Below, piece after piece: positions 27,924 through 35,186 of a stretch of DNA of 64,000 bases (position 1 is its first letter; every line of letters begins with the position of its first letter). The DNA is from an uncultured Anaerolineae bacterium. Lineage in GTDB: Bacteria > Chloroflexota > Anaerolineae > Anaerolineales > Villigracilaceae. The stretch lies in NCBI GenBank assembly GCA_903875215.1, contig CAIQVH010000036.1:62001-126000 (forward strand). The letters run 5' to 3'. The position numbers were made by a program, and so were the translations under genes. The notes under the pieces were generated by a model. It worked only from the letters and a program-made list of their open reading frames with translations, made no database searches and was not told where the DNA came from.

Positions 27924-29387
27924 TTATGCGGCGATGGTGTACGCCAGGTATACCCAGCCTCCACTGGAAATTTCTCCCCAGCCGCTCATTTCACGCACCA
28001 CTTCGACGGTTTCCCCCCTCTTCAGGGTGCGCAGCGTGGCTGCGACATTTTCGGGGATCGACCGCACGGCCAGCGCAGCCACATTGACCCTGACCGGGCG
28101 GCTGAGTTTGTACCCAATCCCGGCAGTCGGGAGGATGGCCGAACATTCCGGGTTGGGGATGCGCGAGTCGGCAGCCACTTCTTTCCAGGCTTTCCAGAAC
28201 AGGTCGAGCGGATAGGCGTGGGCGTTTCCGTCTACCGGGTTGGTGTAGAGCGGGTCGTGAAGATACACATGGCGGATGTCCATGCCGACGACAACAGCGA
28301 AATGCGGTCCTTCGAAATGCTTTTCCGTCAGCCCGGCTTCTTCGAAGACTTTATAACGCAGCAGGACGATGGCCGGTTTGCCCTGCGCCAGCGCCGCGAA
28401 CAGGTCCTGGGTGCTCAGGCCGGCTTTGAAATCGGTCAGCAGGCCCAGGCTGCCCAGGGCGTTGCGCAGCTGGGTCACGCTCAGGTACGGGTCGGGGCCG
28501 GGGACGGCAAAGCGTGTGTAAAATTCATCAGGAGTCAGGGTGAAGCCATCCAGATAGGCGCGCAGCAGCATAATCGCCGCCGCGGCGCCGCAGTCATTGC
28601 GGTGCAGGTCTGCGCCGGTTCCCAGTTGAGAGACGTAGGGCACAGGGAGCAGGTTGACCGGCTTGAAAGCGGTTTGCCAGGCATATTCAGTGGTCAGGCC
28701 GCTTTCAAGGTCTTCCACCTGGTAGTGGGCCGGTTGGGGCCTTTCGGGCGCATCGACCGGCAGGCTGAGACCCGGCAGCCCGGCAACCCGGGCCGCCACC
28801 TGCATGCGGAACGCTTCCATCGGGAAAGCCGGGCCGGGATCCAATTTGCGCTTGGGGGCGATGTCAGCGTGGCCCAGAATTTCGCGAATGCCGTAGGCCT
28901 GCACCAGCGCCGCCACAACTTCAGCGGCGGTCTGCAATTGGATGGAGGTGTATTTGTGCCAGCCATACATCACATTCGGGGTTTGCTCATGTGCGGCAAT
29001 CATCACTTCGTTGTCAGGGTAGGCTTTGCCAAAGCTGGAGACCCAGCGGTTGCCAGTCAGTTGCATCATTCCGGCGTTATCCAGCTCAATTCCAATGGCA
29101 TAGCGATTCAGGCTCTGGTATCCTTTCCAATTGCTGAGGCCGGCATGCCAGGCAGCCGCGTTGAAAGGCACCAGCTGGGTGATTTCCCCGCTACGTCCAA
29201 TGACCAGGTGCGCCGAGACCTTGCTGGCCGGATTCGCCAGCCAGTTAACGGCCACTTCCTGGCTGGGTCCGCAGGTATAGTGCAGGATGACAAACAAAGT
29301 TTCTTGCAGCGCCGGGTCAAAATTGGGCGATCTGACAAATTTGACTGGCGTGTTATTGACCATCAGCCGAAAATCATTGACCAGCAT
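27924..29387 (-). CDS. N-acetylmuramoyl-L-alanine amidase with C39-like and SH3-like domains
   Basis: A 487-residue three-part protein. Residues 1-205 are an Amidase_2 (AmiD/PGRP-like) zinc amidase with ligands His36 (VILHYT), His173 (LGHADIAP) and Asp183 (KLDPG), so peptidoglycan cleavage is plausible. Residues 225-410 are a C39-like cysteine-peptidase domain with Cys266 (NDCGAAAA), His362 (PHFAVVVG) and Asp378 (LHDPLY) all present. The last 60 residues form an SH3-like wall-binding domain. There is no signal peptide at this start, so export is unexplained. It is divergent from a gene with the same C-terminal module. The Asp-Cys-Gly context is seen, the peptidase activity is inferred. Confidence 0.85.
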   Translation of the reverse strand: MLVNDFRLMVNNTPVKFVRSPNFDPALQETLFVILHYTCGPSQEVAVNWLANPASKVSAHLVIGRSGEITQLVPFNAAAWHAGLSNWKGYQSLNRYAIGIELDNAGMMQLTGNRWVSSFGKAYPDNEVMIAAHEQTPNVMYGWHKYTSIQLQTAAEVVAALVQAYGIREILGHADIAPKRKLDPGPAFPMEAFRMQVAARVAGLPGLSLPVDAPERPQPAHYQVEDLESGLTTEYAWQTAFKPVNLLPVPYVSQLGTGADLHRNDCGAAAAIMLLRAYLDGFTLTPDEFYTRFAVPGPDPYLSVTQLRNALGSLGLLTDFKAGLSTQDLFAALAQGKPAIVLLRYKVFEEAGLTEKHFEGPHFAVVVGMDIRHVYLHDPLYTNPVDGNAHAYPLDLFWKAWKEVAADSRIPNPECSAILPTAGIGYKLSRPVRVNVAALAVRSIPENVAATLRTLKRGETVEVVREMSGWGEISSGGWVYLAYTIAA

Positions 29388-29484
29388 AGCATCCCTTTCT
29401 CCAGAAAACCACGCAGAATGGCGGCATCCACCTCCCCATTATGCCCGAATTTCCCTTCTTCTTCAACCAATCTCCCAAAAATGC

Positions 29485-29513
29485 GTGACAATCCACCCGG
29501 AATTTGCGATAAT
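29485..29513 (+). promoter_or_regulatory. Promoter of the deacetylase-like gene
   Basis: GTGACA (29485-29490), a 17-base spacer and GATAAT (29508-29513), with TG two bases before the -10 as in extended -10 promoters. It places the start of transcription near 29520, which supports the ATG at 29560 as the start codon. Confidence 0.5.
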
Positions 29514-29559
29514 AAGTCTGGCTTTGATGCTCATCCTGACCTTGTTTGGAGATTTTGCG

Positions 29560-31245
29560 ATGGCAGATACGCTTCCTACTTCCACCCCCCTGGTGTCGCC
29601 GCCAAATTCTGGCGGGGCAACCCGCATCCCGGTGCTGGAATATCACGATAGCGAATATAAAGGCGGGCCAGCTGTCCAGATGACCACGGCCTGGTTCCAG
29701 GATCAAATGAAATGGCTCAGTGATAACGGATTCAAAACTCTAAGCGGAGCTGAAATTCTGCAATTTGTGGAAGGAACTTCCCAGCCCGCACAAAAATCGG
29801 TCATCCTGCGCTTCGATTTGGGCAACCCCGTCTACCCCAATTTCCGCGACGTAATCCTTCCCACCCTGCAAAAATACGGCTTCACGGCCCATATTTTCCT
29901 CCTGACCAGCAACATAAAAGACACTTGTGTCAACAACTTCCCGTGCTGGGAGAAGTTACGCGAATGGGAACAGACCGGGCTGGTAGAATTTGGTTCGCAC
30001 GGCGTCAATCATCCCGATTATGCCCGGGCCGATACCAACACACGCGTTTGGGATGCCCGCGAGAGCAAGCGCGTGATTGAAAGCAAACTCGGCCATCCCA
30101 TCTCTTTCTTTTCCTTTCCCTACGATTCAGTCCCCAGCGCCGCGGATGCGCTCCTGAAAGCCTGCGGCTACCGGCTGGCTTTTGCCGGCTACACCCGCCT
30201 CGACCGCAGCGTGCAATACAAAGACCCCAAGCTCTACGCCCTGCCCTGCTACTACCCATACAGCAGTCCGGGCGCATATCCCCTCTTGACGACCACCACA
30301 ACACGACAGACCTTTGAACAGTTGATGCTGGCCGCGGTTAAAAACCCCACGGAGAACGCTCCGCTGCCCGTGAGGCCGGTTCCTGCCCCCCAGCCCGATC
30401 CGACTCCAATCCTGCCGCCTGCCCCACCACCCGCCGCAACACCCCGCCTCTACCGGGTCAACCCGCTTGAGAGCGGCACAGCCGCCGAATACAGCCTCAA
30501 CACTGCCTTCAAACCCCTGGTGCTGCTGCCCGTCCCCTACATCTCCCAACTGGGGGCAGGTGCAGATGCGCACCTTAACGACAGTGGAGCCGCCGCAGTG
30601 CTGATGCTGCTGCACGCCTACCTCAACCTGAACCTTCTCCCCGATGATTTTTACCCCACTTTCGGCATCTCCACCGATTCGCCCCTGAGCCTGCTCCAGC
30701 TAAAAACAGCCCTTACCAGCCGCGCCATTCCTGCCGACCTGCGCGAGAAGCTGACCCTTCAGGATCTCTTCGTCTTTTTGGCCGCCAGCAAGCCCGTCAT
30801 TATCCCGCTAAATTACCAGGTACTCGCCCAGGCTGGTCTGACCGAACAATCTCCAACTGGGACGCAGTATTCGGTCGTGGTTGGGCTGGATGCCAGGAAT
30901 ATCTACCTGCACGACCCGCTCTATTCAAACCCGGTTGCCGGGCAGGCCCACCCTTACCCGCTCGATCTGTTCTGGCGGGCCTGGAAGGAGACCGCCACCG
31001 ATTTGGGATCGCCCCTGCCTGAGCGCTCGGCCATCCTGCCCAGCCTCGGGCTCGGTTTTTCGCTGACGCGCCGGGTGCGGGTCAGCAATTCCACGCTCAA
31101 TGTCCGTTCGGGGCCGGGGCTCAATTATCAGCCGTTGAAAATGCTCAAGGTCAATGAAATTGTCGAAGTGGATCGCGAGCTGAACGGCTGGGGTCAGGTG
31201 ACCGGCGTCGGCTGGATTGCGCTGGCGTATACGGTGCCAGCTTGA
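29560..31245 (+). CDS. NodB-like deacetylase domain protein with degenerate C39-like and SH3-like domains
   Basis: A 561-residue protein. Residues 20-250 are a polysaccharide-deacetylase (NodB) fold with VLEYHD at the start, RFDLG instead of the usual TFDDG (second, metal-binding Asp lost; Asp86 kept) and the metal His pair His147/His151 (SHGVNHP). A Pro-rich linker (about 263-296) follows. Residues 298-490 match the C39-like domain of the divergent amidase, but the Cys is Ser342 and the His is Gln436. An SH3-like domain ends the protein. The ATG at 29560 has GGAG eight bases upstream; an upstream ATG at 29527 would add a hydrophobic segment and a possible signal sequence. Possibly a binding or scaffold protein rather than an enzyme. 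Confidence 0.8.
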   Translation: MADTLPTSTPLVSPPNSGGATRIPVLEYHDSEYKGGPAVQMTTAWFQDQMKWLSDNGFKTLSGAEILQFVEGTSQPAQKSVILRFDLGNPVYPNFRDVILPTLQKYGFTAHIFLLTSNIKDTCVNNFPCWEKLREWEQTGLVEFGSHGVNHPDYARADTNTRVWDARESKRVIESKLGHPISFFSFPYDSVPSAADALLKACGYRLAFAGYTRLDRSVQYKDPKLYALPCYYPYSSPGAYPLLTTTTTRQTFEQLMLAAVKNPTENAPLPVRPVPAPQPDPTPILPPAPPPAATPRLYRVNPLESGTAAEYSLNTAFKPLVLLPVPYISQLGAGADAHLNDSGAAAVLMLLHAYLNLNLLPDDFYPTFGISTDSPLSLLQLKTALTSRAIPADLREKLTLQDLFVFLAASKPVIIPLNYQVLAQAGLTEQSPTGTQYSVVVGLDARNIYLHDPLYSNPVAGQAHPYPLDLFWRAWKETATDLGSPLPERSAILPSLGLGFSLTRRVRVSNSTLNVRSGPGLNYQPLKMLKVNEIVEVDRELNGWGQVTGVGWIALAYTVPA

Positions 31246-31337
31246 AGCCAGGCATAACGCGAAAATACGGATAAATTCCGGCTAAAAAAATTGCCCTTCC
31301 TATTCCAGGCATGATATCATAGCGCCTGGAGGATAAT

Positions 31338-31661
31338 ATGGCTGATGTTCCTTATGTTTCTGAAGTTGATTTTCAGGCTGAGGTGATTGATTCGCCCCTG
31401 CCCGTTCTGGTTGATTTCACAGCAGTTTGGTGTGGGCCGTGCAAGATGATCGCGCCCATCGTTGAGCAGCTGCATAGCGAGTGGCAGGGCCGGGTCAAGG
31501 TGGTCAAATGCGATGCTGACCAGAATCCCAACATCCTGATGCAGTACGGCATTATGGGAATTCCCACCGTGATGCTCTTCAAGGCTGGCAAGGTGGCCGA
31601 GCGCGCCACGGGCTACCAGCCCAAAGACAAACTGGTGGCCCGCCTGACGCCACATCTTTAA
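31338..31661 (+). CDS. trxA: Thioredoxin
   Basis: Cytosolic dithiol-disulfide oxidoreductase, 107 residues, normal length. The active site WCGPCKM is near residues 31-37 and the cis-Pro loop GIPTVMLF near 75-82. A strong GGAGG lies five bases before the ATG. A TTGCCC-18-TATCAT pair at 31291-31320 may be its promoter, though that would leave a very short leader. It is followed by a strong terminator, so it is likely transcribed alone. Confidence 0.96.
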   Translation: MADVPYVSEVDFQAEVIDSPLPVLVDFTAVWCGPCKMIAPIVEQLHSEWQGRVKVVKCDADQNPNILMQYGIMGIPTVMLFKAGKVAERATGYQPKDKLVARLTPHL

Positions 31662-31668
31662 CCCGGGT

Positions 31669-31712
31669 AAAGAGAGACGCGCTGCTTTGCAGGCAGCGCG
31701 TCTCTCTTTTTA
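31669..31712. terminator. Bidirectional terminator between trxA and surE
   Basis: A perfect 17-bp stem, AAAGAGAGACGCGCTGC (31669-31685) with 31693-31709, and a 7-base loop followed by T residues. T-runs on both sides suit both convergent genes. Confidence 0.93.
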
Positions 31713-31728
31713 ATGGGAAAACGGTGCT

Positions 31729-32541
31729 TCAGATGTGGGCTGGGCGGGCGAAGGCTTCCAGCTCGTGAAGTGACAGGGGCGCGGTCATATCCAGAGTCAG
31801 CGGGGTGACTGAGACGTGCCGCTTTTTGAGCAGGACGTACACGTCGCTGTTGGCTGGTTCGTGATCCCAATCCACTGCCATTTCGTAGCCGGGGATGCCC
31901 GGAACGTCCCAACTATCGCGGACGGGCGGGGTGGCGATGTAGTAGCGTTGTTTCGAGAGCCGCGTCCATTCCCAGGGGGTTGCCTGGCTGGCCCCGGCGG
32001 GGACATCCACCTTGAGCAGGTCGGTGCCGGCGGGCAGGCCATGTTGTAAAATCATCCCGGCGAAAAACTGGGCAAACCCGGCGGCGGCGCTGAAATCCAC
32101 TTCCAGTGAGTAGGACAGGTGGTGCGCCTTGTCGGTCTCCAGCGAGACTGCCAGGGCCGGGATGCCCATTGCCGCGGCTTCCATGGCCGCCCCAACTGTG
32201 CCAGAGACGGTGATTCCATTGGCAACATTTTCGCCGTAATTGATACCTGATACGACCAGCGCGGGTCTTCCAGTCATGATTTCCAGTATCCCATGTTGGA
32301 CTGCCTGGGCTGGCGTTCCGCCGACGGCATGCACCAGCCATTCCTGACCATTGACCTGCACCCAATCGCGCTGGATGGTGCCATCGGAGGTGGCAGGCAT
32401 GCTGCGCCCGGTGCCGGAAGATTGTTCACGCGGCGCAGCCACCGTCACAAAACCAAGCTGGGAGAGTGCCGCAGCCACGGCCCATAAACCGGGTGAGCGG
32501 ATGCCATCATCGTTGGTGAGCAGGATCTGGGGTTTAACCAT
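31729..32541 (-). CDS. surE: 5'/3'-nucleotidase SurE
   Basis: Metal-dependent nucleoside monophosphate phosphatase, 270 residues. The metal site is LLTNDDGI near residues 7-14, the Ser in PREQSSGTG near 37-45, and the Asn in VSGINYGENVANG, all SurE hallmarks. The ATG is 60 bases downstream of a tRNA-Arg gene on the same strand. Convergent with trxA. Confidence 0.95.
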   Translation of the reverse strand: MVKPQILLTNDDGIRSPGLWAVAAALSQLGFVTVAAPREQSSGTGRSMPATSDGTIQRDWVQVNGQEWLVHAVGGTPAQAVQHGILEIMTGRPALVVSGINYGENVANGITVSGTVGAAMEAAAMGIPALAVSLETDKAHHLSYSLEVDFSAAAGFAQFFAGMILQHGLPAGTDLLKVDVPAGASQATPWEWTRLSKQRYYIATPPVRDSWDVPGIPGYEMAVDWDHEPANSDVYVLLKKRHVSVTPLTLDMTAPLSLHELEAFARPAHI

Positions 32542-32604
32542 GCGTTGATTATGCCATAGAAAAGATTATTAAAGAAAAAAGAGCGGGAAAATCCCACTCT
32601 TTCC

Positions 32605-32680
32605 TGGCGCCCTTGGCGCGACTCGAACACGCGACCTATTGCTCCGCAAGCAAGCGCTCTATCCACTGAGCTACAAGGGC
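32605..32680 (-). tRNA. tRNA-Arg (anticodon GCG)
   Basis: Folds as a full cloverleaf on the minus strand: acceptor GCCCTTG/CAAGGGC, D stem GCTC/GAGC, anticodon loop TTGCGGA, T stem GCGTG/CGCGC with TTCGAGT loop, discriminator G and an encoded CCA. The anticodon GCG reads CGC (and CGU by wobble). The top of the anticodon stem shows a C-T mismatch (27-43). No integrase or att duplication is nearby. Confidence 0.93.
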
Positions 32681-32793
32681 ATTAGCGAGACGGTATTTTA
32701 CTCCACACACCGGGGAAGGTCAAGGTCTTAAGTGCCCGGGGATTGATCTTCGTCTGTCCGGGATGGAGTCCTGTCCCCCTGTGTTTCCCGGGC

Positions 32794-32979
32794 TCAGACC
32801 AGAAAAAGCAGAATGGTGATGACCAAGGCGGCCAGTGAAAAAGCAAGCACCAGTTTTCTAGGGCTTGAAACCACTGGTGTGGCGCGCTCACGTTTGAGCA
32901 GGCGGGAAATGGCAGCTTCTCTCATGAATTCTTCCCGGCGCAGTCGGGCCAGTTCGACTTCTAAAAATGGGTTCAGCAT
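32794..32979 (-). CDS. Small tail-anchored membrane protein
   Basis: A 61-residue protein: a charged N-terminal helix rich in Arg and Glu (ELARLRREEFMREAAI) followed by one hydrophobic helix at the very C-terminus (residues 43-61). The frame opens earlier at 33054, but ATG 32979 has AGGAG six bases upstream. No family recognised. It lies downstream of another small membrane protein gene on the same strand, and the two may form a unit. Confidence 0.65.
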   Translation of the reverse strand: MLNPFLEVELARLRREEFMREAAISRLLKRERATPVVSSPRKLVLAFSLAALVITILLFLV

Positions 32980-33123
32980 GGTGTACTCCTGATCAGGCGA
33001 AATATGTGATTGGGTTGGGGTTGAGCTTGGCCAGGGACGCATGGTTTTATCCATACGCCCTTGGAAGTTGCCAGTAAGTCACTCACAGGCGCTGTAATTT
33101 GCACGGAATTCGGTCGGTGATAT

Positions 33124-33561
33124 TTATTTTCCAGGCGGGCCATATCGTAAGGATTTGGAAGCTGCCCCACCTTGATAGGTTCTGAATCTCATGGCATCGA
33201 TGACGATGCTGTTGGCGTTCTGCCGGGTCTGGGCGAAGTAATACTGGGCCTGGGCCTCCCAGCGGCCAGAGAAGGCTTCTACAACGCCCTTGCGGTGCAG
33301 GCGCAGGCTTTCCAGGCGGTCAACCGAATTAACATCCGAGGCTGCCTGTGACATGCGAACCCGTTCAGACTGGGCCGCATAATACTGCGCCAGTGCTTCC
33401 CAGCGGCCGGCTTCGGCATTGACTGCCAGCGCAGTGGATTCTTTCTGAGCTGTGATCACAGCGCTCGAACTGTAGGCCATGACGGCCAGAGCCAGAGTAA
33501 TAATCAATACTGCGGCAATGATATAACGGACGTTATTGCTAATATTTTTTGGGGACATCAT
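33124..33561 (-). CDS. Membrane-anchored protein with two GRWEAxAQYYxAQ repeats
   Basis: A 145-residue protein with one N-terminal helix (about residues 11-31), then an exported or cytosolic helical part. GRWEALAQYYAAQSE near residue 52 recurs as GRWEAQAQYYFAQTR near residue 99, an internal duplication of about 47-residue period. ATG 33561 (with ATG 33558 following) has AAGGAG six bases upstream; the longer frame to 33633 is rejected. No family is recognised. A TTGACA promoter with a palindrome in its spacer lies just upstream. Confidence 0.68.
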   Translation of the reverse strand: MMSPKNISNNVRYIIAAVLIITLALAVMAYSSSAVITAQKESTALAVNAEAGRWEALAQYYAAQSERVRMSQAASDVNSVDRLESLRLHRKGVVEAFSGRWEAQAQYYFAQTRQNANSIVIDAMRFRTYQGGAASKSLRYGPPGK

Positions 33562-33603
33562 CAATTTCTCCTTGAATGAAAAACTTTCCAGATAATCACG
33601 CTG

Positions 33604-33633
33604 ATTGTGTTCAGCGCACAGATCATCTGTCAA
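33604..33633 (-). promoter_or_regulatory. Promoter with palindromic spacer for the repeat protein gene
   Basis: On the minus strand TTGACA (33633-33628), 18 bases, and CACAAT (33609-33604). The spacer contains a 13-base palindrome with one central base, ACAGATSATCTGT at 33618-33630, a good place for a repressor. Confidence 0.5.
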
Positions 33634-34057
33634 TGAAATGGTTTATGGGGCTGTACCAAATTTGGAGTTACATTGCTTTTTCCTCCGGTCTGAAGCCTGC
33701 CAGCACAGCGGGGCTGGCTTTGCGGGCAGGAGCTAATATCAGGAGGTGCGTCGAATCAAAAGCACATTCCTCGGGACCGGGGAAAACTAGGAAGGGAAGG
33801 GATGCTCAGCATTGGATCGGCGCATCATAAAAATGCCCTCTGACGCCGGTTTCGCTGTTGGCTCTCCAGGATCTCTGCACTTTGTTTGCGCAAGCGACCA
33901 ATACAAGATTCCTGTGTCGTAGCCTATCAGATAAAATAATAATACAATGCTTATCCTAATTGTCAAGTATTAACTTTGACCGAGTTTTAGAGCAACTCGT
34001 GTTTTATCCAGAGTCAGATAAACCGCCCTTCCAAAAGGGCGGTATAATCGGCCTGTT
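33634..34057. other. Intergenic region between divergent membrane-protein genes
   Basis: No gene is supported in these 424 bases. Near 33695-33732 the nested complement CCTGCC...GGCAGG encloses CAGC...GCTG, a possible structured leader of the minus-strand gene. The stretch 33900-34000 is AT-rich. At 34022-34041 CCGCCC and GGGCGG flank an eight-base loop directly in front of TATAAT (34042-34047), only ten bases before the sortase ATG. Confidence 0.45.
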
Positions 34058-34951
34058 ATGGCTGAAAAACGCCCCGAAGATTTATCGGTTGAAGAACTTC
34101 GTCGCCTGTTGCTCGATAAGCGCCGAGTCACCCGGCATGACCGGTTGGAGCGTTTTCGCCGTACCGGGCGTGTGATTGACCTCGCGCCAGACCTGGAAGC
34201 CGACGCTGAAACTCTCGAGCCGGTCTACGAGACTCCGAGCGGGTACACCCCGCTCACGCCGCAGCGCCGCCGCTGGACAGATACTGTGCTGGTGTTTGTT
34301 GAAGTGCTGGCTGTGCTGGTGCTCTTTGGCGTGGTCATGGATGTTTTTTCGATCCTGCGCACGCTCAACCAGGAAGTAGCCGCCTCGCTGGAACAACCAA
34401 CCGCCCTACCGACGGCGCTCATCACGGCGGTCGTCCTGCCTTCAGGTCACACGCCACCCAATGCCGAAGGTGGAGCGCGGCCCAACGAAGCAGAAATCCC
34501 CGAGCATTTGCAGCCCATCGCCCAGTCGATTGCCAACGTGCCGGTACCCACCGCCAGCCCGGTGCAAGCCATCCGCATCCAGATCCCCGCCATCAAGGTG
34601 GATGCGCCGGTCGTACAGGGAGATGCCTGGGAACAACTCAAAAAAGGGGTCGGTCAACATATCGGCACCCCCAATCCGGGCGAGAATGGCAATATCGTTC
34701 TTTCGGCGCACAATGACATTTTCGGAGAAATCTTCCGCGAGCTGGATAAGCTCCAACCGGGCGATGTCATCATCCTTTATGCCAGCCAGCGCCAGTATAA
34801 TTACATCGTCACCGGCACGCAGATCGTCGAGCCGACGCGGGTAGATGTGATGGATCCCACCACCAACGCCACCGTCACGCTCATCTCGTGCTACCCTTAC
34901 CTGATCGATAACCAGCGGATTGTCGTTTCCGCCGTGTTACAGAACCCCTAG
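34058..34951 (+). CDS. Sortase (class D/E-like transpeptidase)
   Basis: Membrane-anchored cysteine transpeptidase of 297 residues that would cut a sorting signal and join the substrate to the surface. A basic cytosolic N-terminus precedes one helix (about residues 76-100), a Pro/Thr-rich stalk and the sortase barrel. The catalytic triad is visible: His near residue 218 (LSAHNDIFGE), Cys278 (TLISCYPY) and Arg287 (DNQRIVV). The CYPY context is typical of class D. No LPXTG-type substrate is encoded in the window. A 49-residue membrane peptide follows after ten bases and is probably co-translated. Confidence 0.92.
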   Translation: MAEKRPEDLSVEELRRLLLDKRRVTRHDRLERFRRTGRVIDLAPDLEADAETLEPVYETPSGYTPLTPQRRRWTDTVLVFVEVLAVLVLFGVVMDVFSILRTLNQEVAASLEQPTALPTALITAVVLPSGHTPPNAEGGARPNEAEIPEHLQPIAQSIANVPVPTASPVQAIRIQIPAIKVDAPVVQGDAWEQLKKGVGQHIGTPNPGENGNIVLSAHNDIFGEIFRELDKLQPGDVIILYASQRQYNYIVTGTQIVEPTRVDVMDPTTNATVTLISCYPYLIDNQRIVVSAVLQNP

Positions 34952-34961
34952 GAGTTAGAAA

Positions 34962-35111
34962 ATGGCAAAGAAAAGCAAGACCTCGTCCCTCAGCGCGGCC
35001 ACCGAATTCAACCCCGATTACTCACAGGTCAAAACCGACCTGAAGCGCATCGGCATTCTGGGCGGCAGTTTCTTCGTAATCATCATCGCGCTGTCGTTCT
35101 TCCTGCGCTGA
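34962..35111 (+). CDS. 49-residue single-helix membrane peptide downstream of sortase
   Basis: GGAG at 34951-34954 stands seven bases before the ATG, and 49 codons follow. The N-terminal half is charged and begins MAKKSKTSS. A hydrophobic helix (RIGILGGSFFVIIIALSFFL) ends at a final Arg. It may stabilise the sortase or a preprotein complex, or be an independent small protein. No known family is recognised. Confidence 0.7.
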   Translation: MAKKSKTSSLSAATEFNPDYSQVKTDLKRIGILGGSFFVIIIALSFFLR

Positions 35112-35128
35112 GCCGCCCGCGCACAGCT

Positions 35129-35174
35129 GAATGCGTAATCCATCCACGCGCTCTGCGGGACGGGTTACGCATTC
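35129..35174. repeat. Second AATGCGTAAT-type hairpin
   Basis: GAATGCGTAATCC (35129-35141) pairs with GGGTTACGCATTC (35162-35174), with one G-T pair and a 20-base loop. It shares its core with the element at 12578-12622. No T-run follows. Confidence 0.7.
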
Positions 35175-35186
35175 TCATTTCAACCC

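Noticed and set aside
27861-29651. 596-codon plus-strand open frame opposite the amidase gene
   Set aside because: Runs antisense to Amidase_2 and C39 motifs, has no recognisable domain, and ends inside the next gene in another frame.
32605-32680. tRNA-Arg as a possible integration site
   Set aside because: No integrase, no duplicated tRNA end and no foreign-looking DNA nearby.
33680-33740. Sequence resembling a B12-box or c-di-GMP riboswitch core
   Set aside because: Only short matches (GGTCTGAAGCCTGCC; GCAAAGCC); the remaining conserved stems and loops of both riboswitch classes are missing.
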